Positions 1-13,260 are shown, counted from the first letter of the stretch. The stretch: 64,000 nucleotides of DNA from Cordylochernes scorpioides (GCA_030710605.1 CP092870.1:89281993-89345992); one strand, 5' to 3'. The notes: generated by a model from the letters alone, not told the origin. Numbers and translations are program-made.

Positions 1-1380
1 AAATATTTTTAATTATATAATTAATATTTTATATCTAAATATTTTTTCCAGTTTTTAATGTATACATAAAAATGTCTTTCAAAGACTCTATATATTGATA
101 ATATAAACTTTTGTTATTTTTATGTTCATACGCAAATACATTTATTTGATAAAGATATCCTTAATGGGGTTTTATCGAGATATTATTTGCTTTTTATGAA
201 AACTCATTTACTCTATTTCCCTAAAACACAGGCATATATCATTTTCATATTTATGTATTCGAATACTCTATTTGTGTTATCTCTCCTGCAATATACTTTG
301 GATTATGAATATTATTTGTGGTCATATATTATTTTCAAGTCTTTTTATCATAAAAAAAATATATTACTGTTTGTTGTGTTGTTCCTTTTATATCTTAAAG
401 AAGGGTTATCCTTCCTCTCTGATATTTAAAAATATTTTCACACTTTCAATTCTTCAACTATAAATATCGTTTTTTTGAGAATATTTTGCCATTTCATATC
501 AATTATGTATATACATAAATGTACATTTTCAGTTTCCCCTTAAAACTCGCTGTGATGTGTAGATTTTATTTTATCTCTACATTTGATTGTTTAATTTTTT
601 TAGGTTGCGTTTATAATAACAAATTTTATGTTTTACTCTTCTAAATATTTTACTGAACTATCTGATACTTTCATTATAATTACATAATCCTCTTATACCT
701 TCAGGATAGCTATTTTTATATTGTGGACACAATTCACTCCTTTTTTTTTTCAAATTGCATAATTGAAATACAAATACAAATTTTTTTACTAAATATTATG
801 ACAGGAGGATGTATTTTTAGAAAAGACATTAATAAAAATTTGAAATAAATATCATGTGAATATTATAATATACTCGTGTCTGTGTCATATTGAAATTGGT
901 TGAGTATTCAAGTCCCCTGTAATCCCAATGCATTTCTTCTATTAGAAGCACAGGGTCTCTTAGTAATATGTCAACTCTGAGTTGTCATCTAAAGAACGGA
1001 GAGTATTCTGATGACTGCATGTTGAACCACAATATGTAAATGTGTATGTGGAGTAAAGGAAACTAATTCCTACTGTTTAAATGTTTTTTGGTATATTAAT
1101 AGCTAAGTCTACCTCAATATCCAATGAACATACAAAACTATTGGAATCCATGAATCAATTTCTTCTTGCTTCGTTTTTACAAATAACAGTAATAATGATT
1201 ATAATAGCTTGCCACATATTCCTTTTCTACAAATTCTTAAGTATAGAAAGAATGACCTTTAATACATGTATTAAAGTTAATTCTTTATTGAATTAATTTT
1301 TCCCCTAAAATGATATTAGATATTGTTATTTTTAGAATAGTGATGTGAGATGTCAAAATTGAGTGTTTAAATATGACATA
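1..1380. other. 3' flank of gene A, no gene
   Basis: AT-rich, short chance frames only. 893-1080 resembles the gene B 3' flank (about 8505-8995), for example AGAAGCACAG and AATATGTAAATGTGTATGTG-like strings. Confidence 0.5.
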
Positions 1381-1467
1381 AAAGACATAGTTTAAACAAT
1401 ATTTTAAATTTTTATCAAATAGATATATAACATCATATCTAAGAAGACTAGAGAAATTAGGAGAGAC

Positions 1468-4400
1468 CTAGTTGTTCAAGAAGGCGGCAAGGAGACGAGC
1501 GACTGCAGACTTGGACTGAGTGCCTTGGGGCTGGGTACCTGGTGCAGGTAAGAGCTGCGCGCATCGGTCTTCCTTGAAGTTACTGCAGATGGTGCGGGGC
1601 ATGGTGGTGGCGACCGCTTCAAACATCTCAGTGGCATACTGAAGTGTCTCAGCACCACACTTGGGTTCAATCAGACCATGGACGCATTGGACGAAACGAT
1701 TGTAGCCACTGCACACAAAAAAAAAAAAACATTTACGACACTTCATACACTAGAACCTTTTTGAATTCACTTGTAGAGCTTTTGTATATTGTCTCGTTTA
1801 TAATTTTCACCAGATAAGGACAAAAATATTTGTCGACACCTTGAAACAATAAAAACTTTCTCTGACCGATGTGTTTTTTATTAATGAATTCTGCATGCTA
1901 GCCAAGTATTCAAGATCAACAATCTTTTTTAATACTCCAATGAAAATGAATCCATTATATTTATTAATCATATTAAAATAATATAAAATATATTAGCATA
2001 ATTTATAAATAACGTTTAGTTAGATATCGAAATATAAACAAGTTTTGATATATTGAAAATATGAAATTGAAAACCTAATTCTGCAAAATATTCTATGAAG
2101 ATGTATAATTGTGGGTGTGAACTCGCACCCCATATATATAATACAATTTAAATTCCTAATAATTGATATAAATTTTCGAAATAGAATGAAATACAATTAA
2201 AATGCTGAATTTCCAATTAGTGAAATTCTGTGATAGGTATAGTAATACTTGTAAATAAGCTTTATGCATATAAATGACATCATGTTAACCCCATTTATGA
2301 TGTTTGAATTCTATTAAAGGCGGCTTGATGAAAAATAATGCTATCCTAAATATTAGGTGTAAACCTTACAAATATTCCAGAGGCTTATAAATTTCGCATT
2401 CTGATGCATTATCCTAAATTCTAAAGGCTTTGCTTAGTAGAGGCTAAAGTCTAATGTGAAAAATAGAAAAAAAAATTATATTCACCAGCAGAGAATGGGC
2501 AGACGGTCCTCGTTGGTGGTAGCCTTGTCAACAATCTTCTCAATGACGAGTTGGAAGTCCAGGAAGCAAGGACGTTCCTCAGGGTAGACTTCGGCAAGAC
2601 ACCCAGAGTGCTTCAGAAAGTTGGCGCGCATCTCAGATCCGGGGGTGCAGAACTCGTTCAGCCTGGCATTGGAGTCACCCATGAAGACATCCAATAGCTC
2701 ACGGACCATGGGCGTTGTACACTTATCGGTGTAGTTGTTCATACAATGAGTGGCTTCTTGAATGTACTCGCAGCTAGAAGTCATTTCTTCTTCGGTTGTG
2801 GGGATGGGAGAGTCTCCTTGCATTATAAGTACCATAGTAGCCTGGCAGAGTTCAATCTCACGCCAATGGCAATTCTGAGCAAAACCTGGACATGCACAAC
2901 AATCACACCTAAATATCATAGAATAATCATATATCAATCTACTATTGAGTTAGTATCATTTATTAATAAAGAGGGTGAATGCGAATTTTTACACATATAT
3001 CAAAAGTATATAGAATATAATTTCTTAACACCTTGATATTCATACTTTGCTTTCTTTTTATATACCCTCTAATTATGTCAATTATAAACTCAGAATATGG
3101 GTATACACTATATGCGTAAATTGTCAAACAAGAGAACCAATCTACCCAGAGTAGAAGATCGTCCTTATTATAAACAAGTTCCATTAATAAATAAACTCAT
3201 TTGAACTAGGATAGAAAATTATAAATATATAATATTGGATTGATTGAATGTGTGTATAAAAGGTGAGGTTACAGTAAGCCATGTGTGTGTCAGAAATTAC
3301 TTGCTCTATCAAAATATTGAAACATTGATAAAAATTTATTATTTGTAAATATTTTTGTACACAGCAACAATTAGAAAATAAAAAGTAATGAATCTGTTAA
3401 AAAAAAATTTACAATGGTTTTTAGCGAATATTGGTTCAATGAATGTTATTCAACATTTTGTAATGTAATTTTTTTATACTCTTTACATGTTTTGTTGAAC
3501 CGTTATTGTAGAATCTAATAAAATTCTATATATCTATATATTCATCACTTTATATTGAATGAAATTCATTATTTAAGAACCCTTTCAAAACATTTTTGTA
3601 TATAACTATCTGGAACTACTAAAGCTTGACTCTAAATATTATAATATTATACCCTTTACATTTTCACATTCAAGTTTTATATTACATTAAAATTTCTTTA
3701 AAACAAACCTTTATAATTAACCTGAAATAATTCCCATTTGATTTTATAATATAATTAACTATGGCCATAAAAAAAACCGTCGCTATATTGGACTAAAGGT
3801 TCAGTTCCATTGGGCTTTGTTATAGAGGAGTTTCACTATCCAGTAAAAGGCAAGGAATTTCGAGAATTTACATGTTTTGAAAACGTGTTGATGAGCTAAA
3901 CATGGTAATGACTACATTAAATCTTGAAATATTGCTATTATTTTGCAATTGGTGCATCTAATATTTGAACAAAAGAAGCTAACATTGTTGCATAAACAGT
4001 TTATTTTTTGAAGGCCTTTGAACTGATATAATCCTCGAGTAATTATATTTCTTCTGAGTTTCACCTGAGATTATCAGAGGCTACTGATATAGTTAAAATA
4101 TCTGGTTTGTTTATGCAGTGACATAGGCGACTTCTATTCTTGTATTCTTGATATTTCCTTTCTAATTTTGCCTCTAAATAATGGATCAATAAAAAATACA
4201 CATTCCCAAATATATATATTTTTAACCTAAGACTGATAAAAATTAAGATTTTGTGTAAAATATAATTCCTTTAATAGTATACCTTTTCTACGCTATATAA
4301 CAAAAAATTATAAATGAAGCAAATAATTCCATTTTTCTTTTTTATTTCAAATAGAAAAAATATAAATAATACACTTCGTATTTTCTATATCTCTATATCA

Positions 4401-4658
4401 TAACATTCTTGAAATAAAAAAAAAATCATTCTTATAAATATAAAATCCAATAACAAAATACTTCATAGAAATATATTTAGAGAATTTTTTTTTTTGAAAT
4501 AACATAAATAAAAAAATGCAATATATTAATATATATATACATTTACTTAGGATTAAATAGAACTAACGGGCAAGTTTCAGTGACAATATCAAACCAGGGA
4601 GAGCTAGAAGGAACCTACCCAGAGCCAGGACGGTAGCGAGGACCAGGAGGAACTTCAT
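1468..4658 (-). CDS. Gene A: secreted 14-cysteine protein, tandem paralogue 1 of 8
   Basis: Exons by splice sites: 4619-4658, 2486-2885 and 1468-1708 (stop TAG at 1468-1470); 681 nt, 226 residues. Exon 1 encodes a hydrophobic signal peptide (MKFLLVLATVLAL); the phase 1 donor is G|GTAGGT. Exon 2 starts GFAQNCHW, so cleavage is likely after A16. The phase 2 exon 2/3 junction completes a Cys codon and gives an adjacent Cys pair (146-147). Cysteines fall near residues 19, 27, 52, 61, 69, 93, 109, 120, 146, 147, 155, 164, 188 and 196, all presumably disulfide-bonded. One N-glycosylation sequon (NYT) lies near residue 64. A and B share the LLDVFMGDSNARLNEFC and AFLNN stretches. Spacing and length recall the helical DUF19/T20D4.11-like or 27-kDa hemolymph (DUF1397) proteins, but I cannot confirm a family; function unknown. 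No canonical AATAAA is seen just after the stop, only a GATAAA variant. Confidence 0.86.
2886..4618 (-). other. Intron 1 of gene A
   Basis: A 1,733-nt AT-rich intron. It includes a decayed TA-type MITE-like end near 3765-3850 (similar to 41.8-42.0 kb). A segment near 4010-4145 (motif GTTTCACCTGAGAT) is also found in gene B intron 1 (12.48-12.6 kb), supporting duplication of whole A/B units, introns included. Confidence 0.55.
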
Positions 4659-4830
4659 TGTGTGACTGTGAGGATGGAACAACTCCGTTGAGAGTCCTAG
4701 TCTGGACGACGGCTTTTATAATAGTGGTTAGCTGGGGGTGATGATGTAAGGTTTAGGTAAAACGGTCAAGGCTACTGGACCCTCAAACTTCTTACAAACT
4801 ACTTAGAGGATCAGTTGTTTGTAATTATCT
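4659..4830 (-). promoter_or_regulatory. Promoter of gene A
   Basis: TATAAAAG reads on the minus strand at 4713-4720, 55 nt upstream of the ATG, which implies a short 5' UTR. Farther up lies a weak paired half-site, AGGTAA-AA-CGGTCA (4755-4768). The GACGTCA box present in other copies is degraded here to a GATGTAAG-like sequence. Confidence 0.65.
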
Positions 4831-4839
4831 TGTCTTTAT

Positions 4840-5818
4840 GTAATCCTCATTATAATACTCTGTGTTTACTCTTCTTTGAATTTCTAAGAGTATTTTCAGA
4901 GAGAAAAAATAGGTTAGACCAATTCAATTCTTTTTTTTTTTTTTCATTATACAATTAGCGACCTTCTCTTTTTATCTGGGTAAATTTAGTTTGGGTGTGA
5001 AATTATATTTATTTTGATTTAAATGACAGTTATAAAATAACGAGTATTAGAAATAGCATAAAAGCAAATTTTCTGTGATCAGTTGAAAAATTAAGGGAAA
5101 AACATTACAAATTTAGAGGATATCTTATCCTTAAAAAATAAAGAGGATAATATGAAAATAGCTATTTGCTTCAGGTGCCTAGCATATTTTCTACGAAACA
5201 CTTCTAAAAGTAAACGTTTCCTATATATTTAATTGATAGTTTATATTCCATCATTGGAAATATTTTCTTTTTATCCTCTCAATTGCTTTTCATTCTCATA
5301 AATATTAGTAGTTTTATTTGATTGGTTCGGTATATTTGTGTTCAGATACACCTATATTGTATTTCATTTCTATATGGGAGACGGAATTTGTAGAATATTC
5401 TCTTAATCAAATAAATGGAATTTTTCAAAGGAGACTTTTTATTAAAAATAATTTTCTATTTCTTTGATGTAACTATATCTGCTGGGATAATCATATGCAG
5501 TCTTTTTATGAATCTTAGCCTCATTTTAAAGTATTCTATTTTCATATTTCGTTTTTTTTTATTTTGTTTATATAATTTTTCTTGCGATATCTTTTTATTC
5601 TTCTAAATATATGAAATAGTACAAATATGAAATTGTACTGGGACAAGATAGGTACATTAAGAATCATCTCCCAAGAGAGATAATATGCAAGTTTCATCGG
5701 TAAATTCCAGTTTCATATATTCAGGAGATACTTTATCTTAATTTTCTAAATATATTCTTCTTTTTATATAAATTATTTTGAAGTTGGTTATTTTATATGA
5801 GAACGTACATTTACCTTT
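4840..5818. other. Intergenic stretch upstream of gene A
   Basis: AT-rich with long T runs; I see no gene or recognisable repeat before the foldback at 5819. Confidence 0.45.
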
Positions 5819-6028
5819 AATTAAAAAGGCATATATTGGATCAAAATATCATTTATTTTACCAATATTTCAGTTAGTTGAACGCCAACTTTTATCAAGGT
5901 GTTATAACATATTTAATGTGTGTTTAATGTGTTTAATATGTTATAACACCTTGATAAAGGTTGGCGTTCAGCCAACTGAAATATTGGTAAAATAAATGAT
6001 ATTTTGATCCAATATATGCCTTTTTAAT
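5819..6028. mobile_element. Foldback MITE, GGCATATATTGG family, copy 1
   Basis: Two arms of about 90 nt (5819-5910 and 5931-6028) are near-perfect inverted copies around a spacer of about 20 nt. The ends carry AAAAAGGCATATATTGGATC. The same terminus occurs inverted at 20.36-20.46 kb, so this is a dispersed non-autonomous family. No coding capacity. Confidence 0.8.
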
Positions 6029-6518
6029 TGAGGAGTTATTTATGGATTGCTCTATTTTCAAAACATTTATCTTTATTTCATCCTAAATTGTTCCTTGCGA
6101 ATTATATGTGATCAAAATGAATTGCTCTGTCGTATATCCTTATATATTGTACCTTAAATTGTACATATTTGTATATAGTCTTTATTCCAAAGTTTCCCAT
6201 CAATATATTTTATCAGTGTGCATGCCTTTATTTTGATGGATGCCAATAAAATTATTCAAAATATAAAATCTATGACAGCCATTGTTAACAATGTTATTGC
6301 TTAGAGAGAAAGATGTATAGTCCTACATTCAACAAATATGTGAAAAGAAGAAAAACCTCTAACAAGTGACAAATATTTTGAAAAGCATGAAATTAAAAAA
6401 ACTTTATTAAGATCCTATAACGCGATATTCCAAACTCAGGGATATTTGCGTCAATACATTTCTTTTTACATTATAACAAATTGGCTATATTTAATTAAAA
6501 CAATATTTGAATATTTAT

Positions 6519-6570
6519 ATAAAAGGGCGTACCTGGATCTGTAAAGAAAAAAAACATTTTTTCTCAAAAT
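6519..6570. repeat. Remnant of the AAGGGCGTACCTGG repeat
   Basis: A stretch running TATAAAAGGGCGTACC into CTGTAAAG and poly-A matches both arms of the palindrome at 17.655-17.84 kb in gene C intron 2. Here only one arm is present, just past the orphan exon's poly(A) signal. Confidence 0.6.
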
Positions 6571-6627
6571 ATTTAAATAGTTTATTCAACCAAATACACG
6601 ATAGATAGAGATGAAGATGGCCTGTTT

Positions 6628-6850
6628 CTAGAGAAGGCGAGCGAGGGCAGACTGGGACTGAGATCCCTTGGGCTGGGTGCCTGATGGAGGCAAGAGCTGC
6701 TCGCAGCGGTCATCCTGTAAGTTACTGCAGATGGTGCGGGGCATGGTGGTGGCGATCATCTCAAACATCTGAGTGGAGTACTGGACGGTCTCGGCACCAC
6801 ACTTGGGCTCTATCACACCGTGGACGCACTGGTTGAAGTGGTTATAGCCA
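6628..6850 (-). pseudogene. Orphan terminal exon of the array family
   Basis: After the acceptor GCAG at 6854-6851 the sequence reads as a family exon 3: GYNHFNQC, IEPKCGAE, MPRTICSNL and DDRCEQLLPPSGTQ, all four cysteines after the junction in place. It stops at TAG (6628-6630) after RLL, six residues before the usual AAFLNN-type end. AATAAA follows at 6586-6581 (minus). No exon 1 or exon 2 lies between here and gene B exon 3 (9516). It is closest to exon 3 of C and F. The frame is otherwise clean, so loss is recent or the exon may be used as an alternative 3' end of gene B. A relic is the simpler reading. Confidence 0.75.
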
Positions 6851-6867
6851 CTGCGTTCCTTAAACAC

Positions 6868-9180
6868 ATCAACAATATTTTTTGGGACTCTTAAGTAAAA
6901 ATGACTAGATTAATACTGATATACATACCCATATATAAATTAATAAAATAATATATTGTTTAAATCACTGAGGTGACATAATATGAGAATATTATAATGA
7001 AATCATTCAGGGAAGTGTGTATTACGTATTTGCCTCGTATTTGCCTTCATTTTTTATTATCCTCATTCTAAACTGTGTAAATAGAATTATAACTGATTGT
7101 TGTCTTTTGTGATGAGATTATATAATAAAAATAATTTCAAATGCAAATTTTTAGAGATCGAAAATGATAATATAAACATCTCCAATAAAAAAGACAATAA
7201 ATTGCACTTGATGAAGCCGAGTACATGACTATTTTTACTTCTCATAAACATATCTAAACTTTGCATATTGTGAGCTATATACTATATATATATTATATAA
7301 TATATATTCATATTGGTATATACAAAAATGAAATTATAGGTTAACCTGATCATTTAATAATCTTAAAAGTTATTTATCTTCATTCATATGGCAAACCTTA
7401 TCATTTCTCTGAATTTTTTTATTAGGAAGGTACTTGGTATTGTAATAAATAGATTATAAATTTATATAAAAAATATCATTGTTCAGGTTAGAATGATTGG
7501 TAGACATAGGTGTAAAACTGCTGGTCTGGGTCCATGTCAATTTTTTGAAAGGCTGGGGCCATTTCGGGGTATGAGAATATATGGGTAGGTGTTAGTTTCA
7601 CACCAAGAAAATTGTCTAGCCTGATTGTGGATAAATTGGGGGAAATTTATAAGGAAAAAAATTAAATAACTAAATATACATACATTGACTCTTGTATATA
7701 TAATGATTTTTTGCTTTTAAAATTCACTCACTTCACTATTCCAAAATATATGTCCGAGCATTGATTTTCTATTATTATGTATTTACATATTTGTTTTCAT
7801 TTTGTTTTATATTATTTTTTATATAATTAAGCTATATTTCTGACAAAATTTATAAGTTTTTTATATTTCTTCATATTTGTATCAATGTGCTTGTTTTGTT
7901 CTCTTCTGAAATACCTAAAGGGTACTCCTCTGCTACTTTTCATAGGCTCCCTATTTTTTTCTTCAGCTTTAGATTTCATTCTTCGATATTTTTTTTGTAA
8001 TTTCAAATCAATTAAATGTATATTTTGCCTTTTCAATAATAATTTGCAGTAGCTGTTTTCTCTCTTCATGTTTGTATTTCCAATTTTTTAAATAAGCGAT
8101 AGAACTCTTCCTGTTTAGATAATCAAATAAAGTAAATCACGTAGGAAGATGAGTTTTTTTATCTTAATAAAGAATATTAATCTAAATATTAATCTAAACT
8201 GACAAATCTTCCTAAGTGCTTTACTTTATTTAATTTTTTAAATGTTTATCTTAACACAAATTTCACAAATTTTTACTCTTTTAGATTTTTTGTGAAGCTA
8301 TCTACAAAAGCAAACCTTTGCTATATTCACTATAGCTTTCTGATAGCTTTTTAAAATTATGAACAAATAACAGACACAATATTAAAAAAGGTTTTCACAA
8401 ATATATGAAATAGACACAATGAAGCAAAAATATTCATCAAAATTATAAAATATTATTTTATTTCTATATACATTGATAAACATGAATATTTTTAATATTG
8501 AAGGTTAGTTGAATATTCAGGTTCTGTAATTTCAATCCATTCATGAAAGAAGCACAGATTCTCTAGGTCATATTTCAACACCTGAGGTTTTCATACAACC
8601 TGAGTAAGGCTGACAGATTTCCAAAGACCTGTGTGTTTGAGGAAGAATTATTTTATATAATTCCTAGTATATGTCTCATAACCGCAATGAATTCATGGTT
8701 GATAGTGGCTTGTAACTGCTTTCTACTTCATGTATACCTTTAGATTTTGATTTTTAAACTTGAAATATACCAGAGCACTGATTGGTTACATGCACTTATT
8801 AATGGGCTTTTGCAATGATCAGGAGTCAATGAAGATTTATTTTCTTCAGGAGCATGTTCACGATGAGTAATTAAACACTGGATCGTGGCTGTTCATTATT
8901 CGACAGTATGAACCATATTTTCGGTCAACCACCTTTAGAGAAGGCAGAGATACAATATATAAATGTGTATCTGTGGGTTAGAGAAAACTAGATGCTACTT
9001 TCAAGTGAGGGTTGATTAATTGAATGCTAAGTTCACCTAAATATCTCAAGAAGGCGGAGAGAAATAGAAATCTAGATCCTACTTCCATATCATATTTATA
9101 TTTCCATATATCCATTCCATATAATCCACATATTCTCATGCTCAGCAATGGCCGCAGCATTGCAGAAAATTGACATAGAC
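6868..9180. other. Intergenic stretch between orphan exon and gene B
   Basis: No gene seen. It contains an inverted repeat at 8126-8231 (arms of about 26 nt: AATAAAGTAAATCACG... and its complement). From about 8505 to 8995 the sequence resembles gene A's 3' flank at 893-1080, so the A/B duplication extends well past the coding part. Short reading frames here look random. Confidence 0.5.
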
Positions 9181-9292
9181 CCAGAGCAGCAGCTTTACAT
9201 ACCCAAGATAGTGGACATTGCGACTGCTGTGATAGAGATGCATGGAGATATCTGAGGCTCTTCTTTGGGCACGACAACAACAACATATTTAA
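9181..9292 (-). repeat. Dispersed repeat also found at 48.65-48.76 kb
   Basis: The minus strand reads GAAGAGCCTCAGATATCTCC, ATGCATCTCTATCACAGCAG and a diverged GTAAAGC end. The plus strand at 48,652-48,756 has the same order. Possibly a decayed LINE or SINE piece; class not identified. Confidence 0.6.
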
Positions 9293-9515
9293 CTAAGAGT
9301 CGTAATAATATTTTTTACACAATCTGCTACAGCTTATTCAAACAAATCCTAAATGAAATGAAAGGTCTTTAATAAATGTAATATAATGATGCTTGTGATG
9401 TGTGTAGAATTTGAGTGTATAAATATGACATAAATATATAGTTAAAACAATATTTGTAATTTTTATTTGATAAACAACATCATATCTAGGAGGACTAGAA
9501 AAAGTAGGAAGAGAA

Positions 9516-12500
9516 CTAGTTGTTCAAGAAAGCGGCAAGGAGGCGAGCGACTGCAGACTTGGACTGAGAGCCTTGGGGCTGGGTGCCTGGCGCAGGCAAG
9601 ATCTGAGCGCATCGGTCTTCCTTGAAGTTGCTGCAGATGGTGCGGGGCATGGTGGTGGCGAACATATCAAACATTTCAGTAGCATAATGAACAGTCTCAG
9701 CACCACACTTGGGCTCAATCAGACCATGGATGCATTGGACGAAATGATTGTAACCACTGCACACAACAAATGCATCAGCAATTTTGTCAGATTCATCAAG
9801 ATGAACAAATATTTAGTTTACCTGAAAACATTTTAAAACTCTACCCTTTAAAAAAAAAAAAAAAGTAATTTATGTTACTTAGCCTATGTTTAACTGCGTC
9901 ATAATAATTTGTTTTTAAAGATAATATGATTTAATAAATTTTATATTCCATCCTTTAAAAATCAAAATGTTCTTTTTTTTCTTATCCTTCGTTTAAACAT
10001 ATTATACTATTTGAATGCAAGATAAAAGGAAGTTAAAATTCATCATATATTAAATATATTGCCAATATTTATAATTTTTGAACTAAAAATAATATTTGTT
10101 CAACTTTCATTTATTGGGGATATAGCATTTGAAGAATTATTTGAACTTTAACAATAAACATTTTTGAATAGTAAGAGTTTTAATACAGAAACAGTATTTT
10201 TATAAAATTATTATTTTTGATAATAGTGATGAATGAATTTTATAGGTCATATATTTTATATTATATTTTAATTAAGATTATTTGGATCGTGTGGAATAAT
10301 CAGGGATATAACTTCCTAAATATGAATTTTGATAAAAAATATCAAGTTATTATTAGATAATTATTAATCTATTATTTTTTTTGTTGATATAGAAATTGAT
10401 ATATATATAAATAACATAAGCGGTGTCTTTTTATATATATTAGTTCTAAAAATATTCAAAAATATATGTAGGAATTTAGTGATGCATAATGTATATTTTG
10501 GGTCCTGGTCAAAATTCAAAAAACCAAAAATTCCAACAGACCAAAATTAATGAAGATTGTAGAATTTATTTCGTCTTTTTTAACATAATATTCAATTAAC
10601 ATTTTATTCCAAACACAATGTGTGTGTAAAGTGATTTACTCAAATAATATATTTTTTTAAATTTTATTTGTTAGATTTTGATGCCATGTCAAAATTTTGG
10701 TCTGCCTGTATATCAGCTACTAGAAATTTTGGTAATCGAGATTTCGGCCATATGAATATTTTCAGAATATCGTTGAATCTGTTTGTATGATACCTTTGCG
10801 TTCAGTATTGGTGTTAGGATTCTATGAGAGAAGGTTTGGAAATGAAAGTTCTTCACAATATTGCATGCCATCCTTTTTCATGCCAGGCCTCAATCCTTAT
10901 CAACCCCACTCTAGTAGTAAAGGTCTTGCCTTTAATAAATATTCTCAGAGGTTAAATCAGTTGTATTGTTATAAATCCAATACCGATGTAAAAAAGAGAA
11001 AATTTTTGAAAGACTCACCAGCAGAGAATAGGAACACGGTCCTCGTTGGAGGTAGACTTGTCAACAATCTTCTCAATGGTGACCTGGAGGTCCAGGAAGC
11101 AGGGACGTTCCTCAGGGTAGACTTCAGCAAGACACCCGGCGTGCTTCAGGAAGTTGGCACGCATTTCAGATCCGGCGGTACAGAACTCGTTCAACCTGGC
11201 ATTGGAGTCACCCATGAAGACATCCAATAGTTCACGGACCATGGGCGTGGTGCACTTATCGGTGTAGTTGTTCATACAATGATTGGCCTCTTGAATGTAC
11301 TCGCAGCTGGAAGTCATTTCTTCTTCGTTCGTGGGGATGGGAGAGTCTCCTTGCATTAGAAGAACCATAGTAGCTTGGCAGAGTTCAATCTCACGCCAAT
11401 GGCAATTCTGGGCCAAACCTGGGAATGCACAACATCATCATTTAATTATCATAGAGGAATCATATCTCAATCACCACAGGCAACAGCATACCAATATTCC
11501 CCACCATTCAAACATTTCAACCTTTACTCTTAGCCAATGCGAATTGACACATCGATTTTAGTATGACATAGTAAACATCAAAATGCTTAACACTATCTTT
11601 GTAGAATTCTATATCTTTATACCAATTCTAAAAACTCAGAAAAGGGTATGGAATATACATTCATGGGTAAGTTTCATATTTTGATATCGCTGGACATTTG
11701 TTTTTTTTGGAGGGAGAGACAAATTTGCTCTCACACTTAGTTATATCGTTTGTCTTCAATAAAGGTAACTGTGTATTAAATATCCTTCAGAGTTATTGTT
11801 CGAATACCGATATACATATTCAAGTTTTGTCCATGAGTAAATGTTAAAACCCTCAAAAAAGACTAGCAATATTGTCTCAGTAGGATCGTTCCTACTCTAA
11901 GGTAGGATATGTACAATAATGCATTGAATTACTGTTTAAAAGTTAATGTTTCAATAACCTAACATTATGTTCTTGTATAAAATTACTTGCCCTTTTGAAA
12001 TATAGATTAAATTGTTTTAAAAATAATAAAAAAATAAATAAAATAAAGATTTTAAATTAGGAAAATCGGTGTTTAGAAATAAATGCCAACACTCGCGAAA
12101 TCACAGCAGAAATTATAAGGTAAAAAGGTAAAGAATTTGAGGCATCTTTACAAATCTCTTCCACCTTTTGAAGCGCGTTTCTTCGATATCATTTTGAAAA
12201 TATTCCAGAAAATACTATAGCCTTACTCTATTCCACATAATATTATAGTCAAATTTAGTTTGATTATTTTAATTATATTGATCTTATATGAAAACTATAT
12301 TTATTGAATAAGTAAGGAATATAAAATATTTTAGGTACTTTGGATAATTTGTTGATTTCCTTTAATTGGTAAAGAATACTATGATTATATTTGAAGTGTT
12401 GAACTTAGTATGCAATATATCTTTTATATGAATGAAGGTTACGAACATTTGTGTCTATACCAGTTTCCTTTTTTTGAAGGATTTGGACATATATTATCTT

Positions 12501-13135
12501 TAGAGAAATTCTATTTCTACTGGGTTTCACCTGAGATCTCTGAGGCCGTTGATGTTGTTATAACACCTAGTATTTTTATTCTGTGTCATTGGTGCTTTGC
12601 CTTACTCGTAATATGTTTCTTTCTTATTTTGATAATTTAAATTCCATATTGGTATTCAAATTTGTGATCAGACTGAATATATATATATATATATATATAT
12701 ATTCCTCAATATTTATATTAATAGCCTATATAAAAATGCTAAAAAATGGAAACTCTTTTGTAAACATATAATTCCTTTATCATACATTTTCTACTCTCTA
12801 ACGGAAAACAATATAATAAATGAAGTGCATATGTTATTTTACTTTTTAATCTTAATAGAAAATCTGAAAATTACTTCGCCTTCATACTATTTCTATTTAT
12901 CATATAGCCTGGATATCTAAATTTTGAAAAATAATTCTAATAAATCTAAATCTATAAAACATTGTATTGATCAACAGAAATCAAGGTAAAGATAAAAATG
13001 TATGCATATTTTCAGGATTAAATAGAGAGAGAGAGATAGATCTAACATAAAGATTCCAGTGAATATCAAACCAGGGAGAGTTAGAAGGAACCTACCCAGA
13101 GCCAGGACGGTAGCGAGGACCAGGAGGAACTTCAT
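9516..13135 (-). CDS. Gene B: secreted 14-cysteine protein, tandem paralogue 2 of 8
   Basis: Exons 13096-13135, 11019-11418 and 9516-9756 (TAG 9516-9518); 226 residues. Signal peptide identical to A's (MKFLLVLATVLAL). The exon 1/2 junction codes GLAQNC, so residue 15 is Leu where most copies have Met; any model starting translation inside exon 2 would be wrong. All 14 cysteines, the Cys-Cys junction and the NYT sequon are kept. Against A it differs mainly in exon 3 (QCIHG, TVHYATEMFDMF). AATAAA lies at 9467-9462 (minus). The nearest relative is gene A, sharing promoter, intron segments and 3' flank. Secreted and probably extracellular; function unknown. Confidence 0.87.
10490..10765. repeat. 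Degenerate inverted-repeat element in gene B intron 2
   Basis: The left side repeats CAAAATTC/CCAAAAATTCC/GACCAAAATT and the right side has AAAATTTTGGTC and AAATTTTGG in complement. The style matches the better preserved CCCGACA element at 43.1-43.5 kb, so it may be an old member of that MITE type. Confidence 0.4.
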
Positions 13136-13260
13136 TGTGTGACTGTGTGGATGGAACAACTCCGTTGAGAGTCCTAGTCTTGACAACAGCTTTTTATAAT
13201 AGTGGTTAGCGGTAGTTGCTGACGTCAGACTTAGGTAGAAAGGTCAAGGCTACTATACAA
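13136..13260 (-). promoter_or_regulatory. Promoter of gene B
   Basis: TATAAAAA on the minus strand at 13191-13198. Upstream is a perfect palindromic TGACGTCA (13220-13227), then AGGTAG-AA-AGGTCA (13233-13246). This is the only copy with the full 8-bp CRE-type palindrome. Confidence 0.7.

Noticed and set aside
11015..11416. Translation start at the first codon of gene B exon 2
   Set aside because: The codon is TTG (Leu), preceded by a splice acceptor; the real start is the exon 1 ATG, which supplies the signal peptide.
13096..13186. Longer N-terminus upstream of the gene B exon 1 ATG (open frame continues)
   Set aside because: The extension runs into the TATA/leader region and is not shared; the conserved MKFLLVLATV start matches all paralogues.
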